A DNA stretch of 64,000 nt from an uncultured Mediterranea sp. (lineage in GTDB: Bacteria; Bacteroidota; Bacteroidia; Bacteroidales; Bacteroidaceae). The translations under genes were made by a program, and so were the position numbers. Location of the stretch: contig CALZEQ010000006.1 of the NCBI GenBank assembly GCA_945641355.1, positions 26,427 to 90,426 on the forward strand, read 5' to 3'. The notes below the pieces were generated by a model, which had not been told where the DNA came from, did not search any database, and saw only the letters and a program-made list of their open reading frames with translations. Positions 8,021 to 15,881 of this stretch are shown here, piece by piece. Position 1 is the first letter of the stretch. Every line of letters starts with the position of its first letter.

Positions 8021-10489
8021 TTAGAACCTGTGTAACCGGATTTTTTGGGGGGGGGTAATTCCCTCCTCCTTGCCATAACCGTAACCATAACCGTAGCCGT
8101 ATCGTTTGCCATAGCCATAGTATTTGCCATACTTGCCATAGCCGTAGTAGTAGCCATACTTCTTCTTGGCCATGTCGATGCCGTTGATTACAGTGCAGAG
8201 GTTGGGCAGACGTTTACGCTCTTGCAGTTCGTTGATCAGCTGATAATCGTTCTTGGAAGTGAAGTCGGTACGGCAGACGTAGATGCTGGCATCGGCCACA
8301 CGGCCGATAAGCTGTGTATCGGTCACCATGCCGATGGGAGCGGTATCCATGACGATGTAGTCGTACATTTGCCGTAACTTTTCAATCATATCCTCCAGTG
8401 CTGTGCTTGACAACAGTTCGGTAGGATTGGGCGGAACCAAACCGCCGGGTATCAGGTCAAGCTTCTCCGTTACACCCGAGGGACGAATCAGTTCGTTCAG
8501 ATTGACCGTCTTGGGGGAAGCCAGGTATTGCGTGATACCATGCTCCTTACGCGATATTTGGAACACCTTGTTCAGACCCGGTTTCCGGATGTCCAGTCCC
8601 AGGATAATCACTCTCTTGCCCAGCAGGGAGAGGCTGATGGCCAGATTGGAAGCGATGAATGTCTTGCCTTCGCCACTGGTGGTAGATGTCACTAACACCA
8701 CCTTCTTGTCCGGGTCGCCCATCATGAACAGCAGGTTGGTACGCAGGTTGCGGAAGGTCTCAGCCATAAGGTCGTTGTCGTTTTCGCGTACCACCAATGA
8801 GTCGTGGCTGTCATGAATGCTTTCTGCCAAAGGTACATCGGCTATAATGGGAACCTTTGTCAGACGCTCTACATCGTCGTGTCCCTCAATGCGGAAGCTG
8901 AAGAGTTCGATGAGGTAAAGGATACCTACGGGGATGGCGATGCCCAGTGCCAAAGCGGCCAACAGAATGACCTTCTTTTTTGGTGCCACAGGTGCAGGAC
9001 TACCGGTCGGCTCTTCGATGATGCGTCCGTTGTTGGCGGTGGCAGCCAGTGTGATGGCATTCTCCTCGCGTTTCTGCAGCAGCATGGTATAGAGTGTAGC
9101 TTTGATTTCCTGCTGGCGGGCGATGCTCATGAACTCTTTCTCTTGCTTGGGGGCATCGCTGATGCGGCCTTCAAATTTGCGGGTCTGACGGTCCAGGTCG
9201 GCACGGGTAATCTGCAAGCCGCGCAGTACGCTGTTGATGGTAGCCTCCACGTTGTGACGGGTGGCCTCAATGCCGGTGTTCAGATTGATGACGGCCGGGT
9301 TGTTCTCCGACGATGTACGCAGCAACCGTTTCCGTTCAATCAGCAGGTTGTTATACTGGTCGATGACACCAGTCAGGCTGACATCTTTCAGGCCGATGTT
9401 GGACGGTATCACCTCGTTCGCGTTGGCCGGATTGTTGATGTAGTTGCGCAGGTCGGTCACCAGATTGATTTGCGTAGCATTCTCGGTGAGCTGCTGTTGG
9501 TAGCGCGAGTTCTCCTGCAAGGCCAGTTGGGCATCGCTGCTCAGGTTGGTGAGGCCGGAGCGTTGCTTGAAGCTGGCCAGCTCGTTTTCGGTATTACCCA
9601 GCTCGCCGTTGATGATGCGAATACGCTCTTCGATGAACTCGGCGCTCTTCTGTGCCACCTCGTTCTTCTCGTTGTTGGCTTCCTGGTTGTACAGAGAGAC
9701 CAGTGCATAGATGAAGTCGATGCCTCGTTGTGGTATGCTCTCCTTCAGTGTAATGGCAGCGATGGTACTTGTCTTGGAGGTCGGTTCGATGGTGAGTCGT
9801 CCGAAATAGCCTTTGGCTACGTTGGATGGGGTAGAGATGACCGCTTCGAGCGTGACGGACTCCTTAGGCATATTCAGTGAGTCAAGGGCTGTAATGGTGA
9901 TGACTCCCACCGGAGTGGGTAGGATGGCTGGCAGCTCCTTCACACGTTGCGACATCTCCTGTACCTCTTCATTCTGTACATAGTGTACTTCTACCTCCAT
10001 CTCCTTGCTGTTGGGCGTATATTTCATCTCCAACTGTACCGGTGCCTTTAGGCGTTCGGCCTCTTCGGCCGTCATGAAGACGTGGAAGGGGGCGTTCTGG
10101 TAGAGCGGACGGTTGTAGCCGAAGGTGCTCTTCTGGCTAAGTGAGGTATAGAGGCCCAACTGAGACACCACCTTCTTGATGAGGGTGCGCGAATGGAGAA
10201 TCTCTATCTCGTTGTCGAACTTGCTGGTCATGGAGAACATTCCGAAGTCCTGGATGGCGGCTAAGGCATTGGGCGTGTTGCTCTTCTTCTCATCTTCTTT
10301 GATGAGGATGGAGGAGCTTACTTCGTAGATGGGCGGCTGGTAGCGCAGGTAGATGTAGGCAAACAGCAGGCACACCACTACACTGGCTACAAACCAGGGC
10401 CAATGGATGAAGTATTTGAAGAAGAGTGCCCGGAAGTCGGTCTGTTCTTCTTTATCAAGGGTCAGGTCTTCGTAAAGTTCTTCTTTCAT
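8021..10489 (-). CDS. Wzc-like polysaccharide co-polymerase with BY-kinase domain
   Basis: 822 residues. Membrane segments lie near residues 31-50 and 505-525, enclosing a periplasmic Wzz-type domain with long coiled coils. The cytoplasmic C-terminal domain carries a Walker A (TSGEGKT, about residue 604), Walker A' (GLDIRKP) and Walker B (YDYIVMDTAP), the set that defines bacterial tyrosine kinases. A tail with 14 tyrosines separated by Gly and Lys is the autophosphorylation cluster. It polymerises or controls chain length of an exopolysaccharide with the Wza-like protein encoded just upstream. Oddity: the last 10 or so codons follow a run of nine C residues (8047-8055), so the C-terminus would change with any slippage. 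Confidence 0.92.
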   Translation of the reverse strand: MKEELYEDLTLDKEEQTDFRALFFKYFIHWPWFVASVVVCLLFAYIYLRYQPPIYEVSSSILIKEDEKKSNTPNALAAIQDFGMFSMTSKFDNEIEILHSRTLIKKVVSQLGLYTSLSQKSTFGYNRPLYQNAPFHVFMTAEEAERLKAPVQLEMKYTPNSKEMEVEVHYVQNEEVQEMSQRVKELPAILPTPVGVITITALDSLNMPKESVTLEAVISTPSNVAKGYFGRLTIEPTSKTSTIAAITLKESIPQRGIDFIYALVSLYNQEANNEKNEVAQKSAEFIEERIRIINGELGNTENELASFKQRSGLTNLSSDAQLALQENSRYQQQLTENATQINLVTDLRNYINNPANANEVIPSNIGLKDVSLTGVIDQYNNLLIERKRLLRTSSENNPAVINLNTGIEATRHNVEATINSVLRGLQITRADLDRQTRKFEGRISDAPKQEKEFMSIARQQEIKATLYTMLLQKREENAITLAATANNGRIIEEPTGSPAPVAPKKKVILLAALALGIAIPVGILYLIELFSFRIEGHDDVERLTKVPIIADVPLAESIHDSHDSLVVRENDNDLMAETFRNLRTNLLFMMGDPDKKVVLVTSTTSGEGKTFIASNLAISLSLLGKRVIILGLDIRKPGLNKVFQISRKEHGITQYLASPKTVNLNELIRPSGVTEKLDLIPGGLVPPNPTELLSSTALEDMIEKLRQMYDYIVMDTAPIGMVTDTQLIGRVADASIYVCRTDFTSKNDYQLINELQERKRLPNLCTVINGIDMAKKKYGYYYGYGKYGKYYGYGKRYGYGYGYGYGKEEGITPPQKIRLHRF

Positions 10490-10539
10490 TTCGTTTCAGT
10501 TCAAAAATAAGTGTTTTTAGGTGGAAATATCTCTCTCGG

Positions 10540-11364
10540 TTATCTTGATATGGTGACAATCAGGCTGGCCAGTGATACCAACGTACCAATGATGGAGAAC
10601 CAGATGGTGGTACTGTTGCTGATGCTGGCATTCTTGGCCTTCGTCTTGTTGGGTGTGACATACAGGATGTCATTCTGCTGCAGCTGGTAGTAGGGCGAAT
10701 GGATGATGTCGCGGTCGTTCAGGTTCAGCCCGATGATGCGTCGCTCACCGTTGCTCTCTTCGCGTACCAGCTTCACATTGCCACGCAGACCATACACTGT
10801 CATGTCACCGGCCATGGCCAGTGCCTCGAAGATGTTGACCTTCTCGTTGCTGATGGTGAAGGTTCCCGGCCGTGCCACTTCGCCCAATACGGAAATCTTG
10901 TAGTTGGACATTCGTACAGTCACGATGGGCACCTCCTTGAGGTAGGGCTTCAGGTGTTCGCGAATCAATGATTCGGCCTCGTTCTTGGTGAGTCCGCCTA
11001 TCTTCAGCTGACCGATGACGGGGAAATCAATCATACCTTCGTTGTTGACCAGGTATTGTTGCAGACTCGGCTGGCTGGTCACGTTGTTACGACTCAGGGT
11101 AGAGAGGGGAGTCTGTACAGTCAGGTTAAAGGGGGCTGCCGCTTCCGGGTCGGAGGTGTTGACCGAGATGGTCAGCAGGTCCTTGGGCTGGATGCGGGCA
11201 TCGTAGAGGGTGTCTGCCAGATTCACCTCGTTGACCACAATCTCTTCATAGTTGTCATTGTTCAGCTCTTCATACGATTGCAGGTAAGGCACCTGCTTGT
11301 AGGATTGACATCCGGTCATCGCCAGTATGCAGGCGATACCTATGATAGCATTTCTTTTGTTCAT
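10540..11364 (-). CDS. Wza-like polysaccharide export lipoprotein
   Basis: 274 residues. The lipobox AMTGC places a lipid anchor near residue 19. A Poly_export domain (IQPKDLLTISV) is followed by an SLBB domain (ISVLGEVARPGTF and FEALAMAGD). A hydrophobic C-terminal segment (IWFSIIGTLVSLASLIVTI) resembles the outer-membrane-crossing helix of Wza. The next gene downstream (50 bp) is the wzc-like kinase, the standard pairing for Wzy-dependent export. Length is shorter than E. coli Wza (379), as usual in Bacteroidetes. Confidence 0.92.
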   Translation of the reverse strand: MNKRNAIIGIACILAMTGCQSYKQVPYLQSYEELNNDNYEEIVVNEVNLADTLYDARIQPKDLLTISVNTSDPEAAAPFNLTVQTPLSTLSRNNVTSQPSLQQYLVNNEGMIDFPVIGQLKIGGLTKNEAESLIREHLKPYLKEVPIVTVRMSNYKISVLGEVARPGTFTISNEKVNIFEALAMAGDMTVYGLRGNVKLVREESNGERRIIGLNLNDRDIIHSPYYQLQQNDILYVTPNKTKAKNASISNSTTIWFSIIGTLVSLASLIVTISR

Positions 11365-11389
11365 ATCTTGTTATTTATAAGTTTTTTCC

Positions 11390-11420
11390 AGTTACAAGCT
11401 ACAAGCTACAAGTAACAAGT
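11390..11420. repeat. Heptamer repeat (AGCTACA)n, about 4 units
   Basis: Degenerate 7-bp units AGTTACA, AGCTACA, AGCTACA and AGTAACA lie just upstream of the wza-like gene. Inverted relative to the array at 11481-11534, so the two can pair in the transcript. Confidence 0.8.
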
Positions 11421-11480
11421 GTTACATCCTATTTTCTGTTCTCTATTTTCATTTTTATTTGGTTCCGTTACGAATCACAA

Positions 11481-11534
11481 CTTGTAGCTCGTAGCTGACA
11501 AATACTTGTAGCTCGTAGCTCGTAACTCGTAGCT
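11481..11534. repeat. Heptamer repeat (YGTAGCT)n, 6 units in two blocks
   Basis: Units TGTAGCT and CGTAGCT occur in two blocks separated by GACAAATAC, directly after the stop of the sugar transferase gene (minus strand). Same family as arrays at 31275, 33918 and 61066. Confidence 0.85.
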
Positions 11535-11540
11535 AAATAA

Positions 11541-12947
11541 CTAACACGCTTCCTTCTCTCCCTTGATGACATTGGCCACCGTCTTATATATAATGTATAG
11601 GTCGAGCAGGAACGTCCAATGTTCCAAGTACCAGACGTCGCGTTGTACACGTCCTTCCATTTGCCACAGTTCGCGGGTCTCGCCTCGGAAGCCGGTGACT
11701 TGTGCCCAGCCGGTGACCCCCGGACGTACGAGATGACGTACCATGTATTTGTCTATCAGGCGCGAGTACTCTTCGGTATGCTTCAGCATGTGGGGCCGTG
11801 GTCCTACTACCGACATGTCGCCCAACAGCACGTTGATGAACTGGGGCAGTTCGTCGAGGTTGGTATGGCGCAGGAATTCACCCAGCCGCGTCTTGCGCGG
11901 GTCGGATGCCGTCGCTTGCAGGGTGTCGCTCTCGGCGTTGACACGCATGGAGCGGAATTTGTAGCAATAGAACTCCCGTCCGTTCTTGCCGCTGCGCTTC
12001 TGTTTGAAGAAGATGGGGCCGGGGGAAGAGCACTTGATGGCAATGCCCACTATCACGTAGATGATGGGGAAGAGTGTGCAGAGGAATGCCAGCGAAAAAA
12101 GAATATCGAACGTGCGCTTCAGCAACCGGTTCTCGATGAAGGAGAGCGGTTCGCGACGGATGCTGAGCACCGGCACGTTGCCCAACATCTCGAAGTACAT
12201 GCGACGGTGCAGGTAGCTGTGTACGTTGGGGACGCTGTAGAAGCGTATCATGTGATTCTCGCAATAGTTGATGATGGGCAGAATCACCTCGCTTTGTGCC
12301 GAAGGCAGGCAGCAATATACCTGATCTACAGGTTTCTGCTGCAAATAGTTGATGACATCTAACGGTCTCCCCAGATAGGGGACAGGTGTGTAAAACTGGG
12401 CGGTGTCGGTGTCGTTAAAGTAACCGATGACGCGGAATCCCGTAGTAGAGTCGCCGGCCAGTTCGCGGTGCAGCTCCACCATGTTGGGGTTGCATCCCAG
12501 CAGGACGACCGAGCGGGTGTTGCCTCCCTTGCGACGGTACTGTTTCAGCAGGTAGCGCAACACAAGCCGATAGGCTACGAGCACCAGAAAAAACAGTGAA
12601 TAGAACGTCAGATAGAAGTGGACGGAGAGAGCGCTCAGGTCCAACAACGTAGTGACACTCAGGGTGATGAAGGTATGACAAGCGATGCAGCGCATGGTAC
12701 GCAGCACGATATGGTCGGGGCGCACCTTGCGTCCTTGCAAGATGGGCGGAAACAGATAGAAACTGATCAGATGGACCAGATTGAACAGGTAGAGAGAAGA
12801 CCTCATTGAGTCTGGGAACGGAGCTACCTCAGCAAAGAGGTTGTTTTCATATCCGTAAAGGGATATGAAAACCAAATTGAGCAAGCACAAGTCACCTAAC
12901 AAGACGAAGTACTTGTAAACTTTGTCGGCATTCAGCATCTGTCTCAT
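11541..12947 (-). CDS. Initiating sugar-phosphate transferase (WcaJ-like)
   Basis: 468 residues. The N-terminal part has several membrane helices, followed by a Rossmann-like CoA-binding segment (VVLLGCNPNMVELHRELAG) and a C-terminal bacterial sugar transferase domain (from about residue 270) with KRTFDILFSL, the FYCYKFRSM block, LDELPQFINV and GWAQVTGFRGET. This is the polyprenyl glycosylphosphotransferase family that loads the first sugar phosphate onto undecaprenyl phosphate in the inner membrane. It heads the export locus. The ATG lies 5 bases after a run of eight C residues; an upstream ATG at 12990 is out of frame with eight C but in frame with seven or ten. Confidence 0.9.
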   Translation of the reverse strand: MRQMLNADKVYKYFVLLGDLCLLNLVFISLYGYENNLFAEVAPFPDSMRSSLYLFNLVHLISFYLFPPILQGRKVRPDHIVLRTMRCIACHTFITLSVTTLLDLSALSVHFYLTFYSLFFLVLVAYRLVLRYLLKQYRRKGGNTRSVVLLGCNPNMVELHRELAGDSTTGFRVIGYFNDTDTAQFYTPVPYLGRPLDVINYLQQKPVDQVYCCLPSAQSEVILPIINYCENHMIRFYSVPNVHSYLHRRMYFEMLGNVPVLSIRREPLSFIENRLLKRTFDILFSLAFLCTLFPIIYVIVGIAIKCSSPGPIFFKQKRSGKNGREFYCYKFRSMRVNAESDTLQATASDPRKTRLGEFLRHTNLDELPQFINVLLGDMSVVGPRPHMLKHTEEYSRLIDKYMVRHLVRPGVTGWAQVTGFRGETRELWQMEGRVQRDVWYLEHWTFLLDLYIIYKTVANVIKGEKEAC

Positions 12948-12952
12948 ATCTC

Positions 12953-12960
12953 GGGGGGGG
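12953..12960 (-). repeat. Poly-C tract (8) ahead of the sugar transferase start
   Basis: Eight G on the plus strand, thus eight C on the coding strand, ending 5 bases before the ATG at 12947. The flanking sequence (AATTA then the C run) is the same as at the C9 tract in the wzc-like gene. Confidence 0.9.
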
Positions 12961-13012
12961 TAATTTCGGCTTCCCGAATTGCCCCGCCATTGTTTGTTTT
13001 GTTTATCGGTTG

Positions 13013-13044
13013 CAAAGGTACGAAAAGTCTGTCATACAAGCAAA
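13013..13044 (-). promoter_or_regulatory. Promoter of the exopolysaccharide operon
   Basis: On the minus strand a -33 TTTG (13041-13044) and a -7 TACCTTTG (13013-13020) are separated by 20 bp, an excellent fit to the Bacteroides consensus. The transcript would start near 13006 and have a leader of about 60 nt before the transferase ATG. Confidence 0.75.
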
Positions 13045-13170
13045 AATATAGGGGAAAATATGGAAATTTGGCTAAAAACGGGCATTGCTCAAGTTCCTAA
13101 ATTATCGAGATATACAGGGGCAACGCAGATTCGTGGGCTTGGTAGGCAAGGAAAGACGTCGTATCATGGC

Positions 13171-13233
13171 ATAAAATGGTGGTATCAAGACATGAAATGG
13201 TCATTTCATGCTATGAAACGACCATTTCAGGCT
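13171..13233. repeat. 21-bp tandem repeat, three units
   Basis: Three adjoining 21-bp units begin ATAAAATGG, ATGAAATGG and ATGAAACGA. The middle unit contains a 9-2-9 palindrome (CATGAAATG gt CATTTCATG). It lies about 130 bp upstream of the exopolysaccharide promoter. Confidence 0.75.
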
Positions 13234-13351
13234 GCATTACGTTTACGGAAGCTGCTTTCTTACGCTATGATAACCGTGTTCTTGATGTAAGAAAAGCTAC
13301 TGTTGGGACGATGTGATTGAGGCTATCTGCCGGATTAACCGTAATCCAAAT

Positions 13352-13377
13352 GAAGGGGTGGACCTGTGTGTCTGGCC
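13352..13377 (+). repeat. Degenerate REP palindrome
   Basis: GAAG-GGGTGGAC-CTGTGT-GTCTGGCCC resembles the window's REP consensus with mismatches in the stem. Confidence 0.5.
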
Positions 13378-13442
13378 CTAAATACTGTTCGCAGCGGTAT
13401 TATTCGTGAACGACGTTTGTGATGATGCGTTGTGTATGGGTT

Positions 13443-13462
13443 GGGCAGACGCATAGGTCTGC
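13443..13462 (-). repeat. Degenerate REP palindrome
   Basis: GGGCAGAC-GCATAG-GTCTGC matches the A/T-variant REP stem but lacks the final CCCTAC. A separate hairpin, CTCGCGC-GTAT-GCGCGAG, follows immediately and could end transcription of the FHA gene. Confidence 0.6.
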
Positions 13463-13518
13463 ACTCTCGCGCGTATGCGCGAGAAGAGATGTGTGCGCAT
13501 TGGTGGCTGAGTATTGTC

Positions 13519-14040
13519 CTAACGGGCAGTCCGCAGGATGAAGGTGGTAGCACCGATAGTCACGATGGCACCATCATCCAGACGGATGCGGTCCTTGTCG
13601 GCCAATATCTCGTTGTTCAGGAAGGTGCCGGTCAGACTGGGGGCGTCGCGAAGAGTGTATACCAACGTGCCTTGCTTGTTGCGTCGAACATTGAGGATGC
13701 AATGGCGGCGATCCATGCTCATGTCCGAAGTCTCAATGGGAACGTCGATGGGTGCGTCCGGCTGGCGACGGCCGATGACGTTGTCGCCTTCGTGCAGGGG
13801 AAGCACTTGCTTGAAGCCGAATACGTTTTCGATGACGGTAATGCTGCCGAAAGCCTCCTGAAAGGCTTGCTCGTCGGGCTTCTCTTCCTTGCGGGGCGGC
13901 TGCACTTTCGTCTTCCCCAACCGGATGCTGAATTGCTTCTTGCACTGGTCGCAGACGAAGACCAAGGATTGGCCTTCGGTATAGTTGGTCTCATCAAACG
14001 TCAGATAGTTTTCACATTTGGGGCAACGGATTCGCTTCAT
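13519..14040 (-). CDS. Zinc-ribbon and FHA domain protein
   Basis: 173 residues. The N-terminus is an MJ0042-like zinc ribbon (CPKC and CDQC pairs, residues 5-34). A linker of basic and Pro residues leads to an FHA domain (about residues 78-170) with the phosphothreonine-binding signature: VIGRR, the MDRRHC motif, and TGTFLNNEIL. FHA domains read phosphothreonine marks, so this is probably a signalling adaptor in the cytoplasm. It is 27 bp downstream of the HU/SPOR-type gene and likely co-transcribed. No Ser/Thr kinase is encoded in the window. Confidence 0.85.
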   Translation of the reverse strand: MKRIRCPKCENYLTFDETNYTEGQSLVFVCDQCKKQFSIRLGKTKVQPPRKEEKPDEQAFQEAFGSITVIENVFGFKQVLPLHEGDNVIGRRQPDAPIDVPIETSDMSMDRRHCILNVRRNKQGTLVYTLRDAPSLTGTFLNNEILADKDRIRLDDGAIVTIGATTFILRTAR

Positions 14041-14067
14041 CTTTCTTCTATTTTCAGTTACGAGTAC

Positions 14068-15180
14068 TCATTTCGCCAATACCCATGCCTGTTTGTACGT
14101 CTCGTTCTTGCGGATGTCAGCCAAGGCACGGTAGGCTTCTGTCTCGGTGGGATAGGAGGCAATGCTGACGCGCATCTTGCCGTCGCCGATGACGGTGTGG
14201 GCACTGCGATGGCCTTGCTCTACCAGCCGGTCGGCCATGGCCTGTGCATCACGTTCGGTGCCAACGCTGGCCACAATGATGTGCCAGGCCTTTTGGGGGC
14301 GGGAAGCTGCATTTTGCATCGGTTTGGTTGGTGTCTCTTTTACGGCAGGTGCGGCCACCGGTTGGGTAGGAGCGACCTCGGATGTCTTTACTTCGGACAC
14401 TTTGACCTCGCGTGCCACAACGGGTTTAACCGGTTGGCGGCGGTCGCTTGTCGCGCTCTTCTGCCTCTTCTGGGATGCGGTCTGCCGCGTGCGTACGGCC
14501 ACCTGTGTGGCAGTCAGTGCCCTGCATTCTATCTTCTCGAATAGCTCGCTGGGTAGCAGGCGGGCGTAGTTCTCTTCTGCTATCTCTGTGTTCTCGATGG
14601 GAGTGGCCGGCAACAGGGAGAGCAATGCCACGGCTATGACGGCCATTGCTGTTGCCACACGGGATGCATGACGGTGTATGCGCATCCGCCAAGGCTTTTC
14701 TGACGTGTGGGGTCTATAAAGCACAGGTTGTGCAGCAGCATGTCGGACAGCTTGACGTGGAGGCAACAGTTGCATCTCAAAACTGTCCCAACCATAGAGC
14801 TGAGGGGTCGTCAGCCGTTCGTTGTAGGGAATGAAGCTGTAGGTGCCATGGATGGAACAGTGCAGCTCGCCGACATTGGGCAAATGGACTACTCCCTCTT
14901 CGTGGAGGGTATCGGTCAGCCGACGGACAGCTTCGTCCACCCGTCGGGTGGCATCGGCAAAGCTGGTGGCATAGACGTTCATGTAGGATTGGACCAGCAC
15001 CCCGTCGTTCATCTGGAGCTGGGGGTTGAAGCCGATGGAACGTACCGGCGGTACGAACAGTGACTCGCCCGCCTGTTGCATGGCAGGTGTGTAGTGGGCG
15101 ACAAAACCGCCTAAGCCAGGTAGAATGACACAGTCGTTCTCCAGCAACAGGGTTTCGATATGTTGGGCTAATTCAATCAT
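14068..15180 (-). CDS. HU-CCDC81-type and SPOR domain protein
   Basis: 370 residues from the ATG at 15180 (MIELAQHIETLL); the longer open frame upstream would run through the promoter. The N-terminal 130 residues match the HU-CCDC81 bacterial domains (CVILPGLGGFVAHY). A membrane segment lies near residues 175-200 (VATAMAVIAVALLSLLPA), then a Lys/Thr/Ser-rich linker and a C-terminal SPOR domain (WHIIVASVGTERDAQAMA) that binds denuded septal peptidoglycan. Topology suggests a cytoplasmic DNA-binding-like head and a periplasmic peptidoglycan-binding tail. The -7 box lies only 5 bp before the ATG, so the message may be leaderless. Confidence 0.85.
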   Translation of the reverse strand: MIELAQHIETLLLENDCVILPGLGGFVAHYTPAMQQAGESLFVPPVRSIGFNPQLQMNDGVLVQSYMNVYATSFADATRRVDEAVRRLTDTLHEEGVVHLPNVGELHCSIHGTYSFIPYNERLTTPQLYGWDSFEMQLLPPRQAVRHAAAQPVLYRPHTSEKPWRMRIHRHASRVATAMAVIAVALLSLLPATPIENTEIAEENYARLLPSELFEKIECRALTATQVAVRTRQTASQKRQKSATSDRRQPVKPVVAREVKVSEVKTSEVAPTQPVAAPAVKETPTKPMQNAASRPQKAWHIIVASVGTERDAQAMADRLVEQGHRSAHTVIGDGKMRVSIASYPTETEAYRALADIRKNETYKQAWVLAK

Positions 15181-15184
15181 GCCA

Positions 15185-15192
15185 CAAAGGTA
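15185..15192 (-). promoter_or_regulatory. -7 box of the HU/SPOR gene
   Basis: Minus-strand TACCTTTG ends 5 bp before the ATG at 15180. Since initiation is normally about 7 nt past the box, the transcript would begin at or next to the start codon. Confidence 0.65.
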
Positions 15193-15264
15193 ACAAAAGT
15201 TTTTGGAACCGACATGTTTTTTGAATTTCGTTTTCACTTTTATTGTGGAATCGGATAGATTTCG

Positions 15265-15272
15265 TATTTTTG
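15265..15272 (+). promoter_or_regulatory. -7 box of the rfbC-ugd transcript
   Basis: TATTTTTG matches the consensus, with ATTG 19 bp upstream as a weak -33. It lies 49 bp before the rfbC ATG. Confidence 0.6.
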
Positions 15273-15320
15273 CACGATTAAAAACGGTTGAAAACAAAAC
15301 ATTCATATACTTATAGAGTC

Positions 15321-15866
15321 ATGAACTATATACAGACAGGAATTGATGGCGTGTGGCTGATTGAGCCGAAGGTGTTTCACGATGCACGCGGATATTTTAT
15401 GGAGGCCTTTAAAGAGGAGGAGTTCCGCACGCAGATAGGAGAGGTGCACTTCGTGCAGGACAACGAGTCGAAATCGTCGTTTGGCGTGTTGCGAGGCTTG
15501 CATTATCAGAAGGGAGACTACAGCCAGGCCAAGTTGGTGAGGGTCATCAAGGGAAAGGTGCTGGATGTGGCCGTTGATTTGCGTAAGGAGTCGTCCACCT
15601 TCGGTAAATACGTCAGCGTGGAGTTGAGCGAGGAGAACAAACGTCAGTTTTTCATTCCGCGCGGCTTTGCACACGGATTTCTGGTACTGAGCGAGGAAGC
15701 CATCTTCACCTACAAGGTAGACAATGTCTATGCACCTCATGCCGAAGCCTCCATCCGTTATGACGATCCGACAATCGGCATAGACTGGCCGATTGCGCCT
15801 GAACAGATGTTGCTGTCGGAAAAAGACAAGACGGGAACCTCGCTGGAAGAGGCTGAATGTTTTTGA
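15321..15866 (+). CDS. rfbC: dTDP-4-dehydrorhamnose 3,5-epimerase
   Basis: 181 residues from the ATG at 15321 (MNYIQTGIDGVWLIEP). RmlC family: the catalytic His lies in GVLRGLHYQ, the substrate-binding segment VRVIKGKVLDVAVDLR follows, and FFIPRGFAHGFLVLSE is the second conserved block. It converts dTDP-4-keto-6-deoxyglucose to the dTDP-4-keto-rhamnose epimer for dTDP-L-rhamnose. rfbA, rfbB and rfbD are not in the window. It is 15 bp upstream of ugd, so this small operon supplies nucleotide sugars, perhaps for the exopolysaccharide locus nearby (inference). Confidence 0.93.
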   Translation: MNYIQTGIDGVWLIEPKVFHDARGYFMEAFKEEEFRTQIGEVHFVQDNESKSSFGVLRGLHYQKGDYSQAKLVRVIKGKVLDVAVDLRKESSTFGKYVSVELSEENKRQFFIPRGFAHGFLVLSEEAIFTYKVDNVYAPHAEASIRYDDPTIGIDWPIAPEQMLLSEKDKTGTSLEEAECF

Positions 15867-15881
15867 AATAATGACTGAACG

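Larger units (their letters stand above)
12948..13518. other. 571-bp gene-free region with promoter and repeats
   Basis: It holds the exopolysaccharide promoter (13013-13044), a poly-G tract (12953-12960), a 21-bp tandem repeat (13171-13233), two degenerate REP palindromes (13352-13377 and 13443-13462) and a GC hairpin (13464-13483). I see no convincing gene. Confidence 0.7.

Noticed and set aside
12979..13290. 103-codon open frame upstream of the exopolysaccharide operon
   Set aside because: It covers the promoter and the 21-bp repeat, has no ribosome-binding site, and its translation reflects the repeat.
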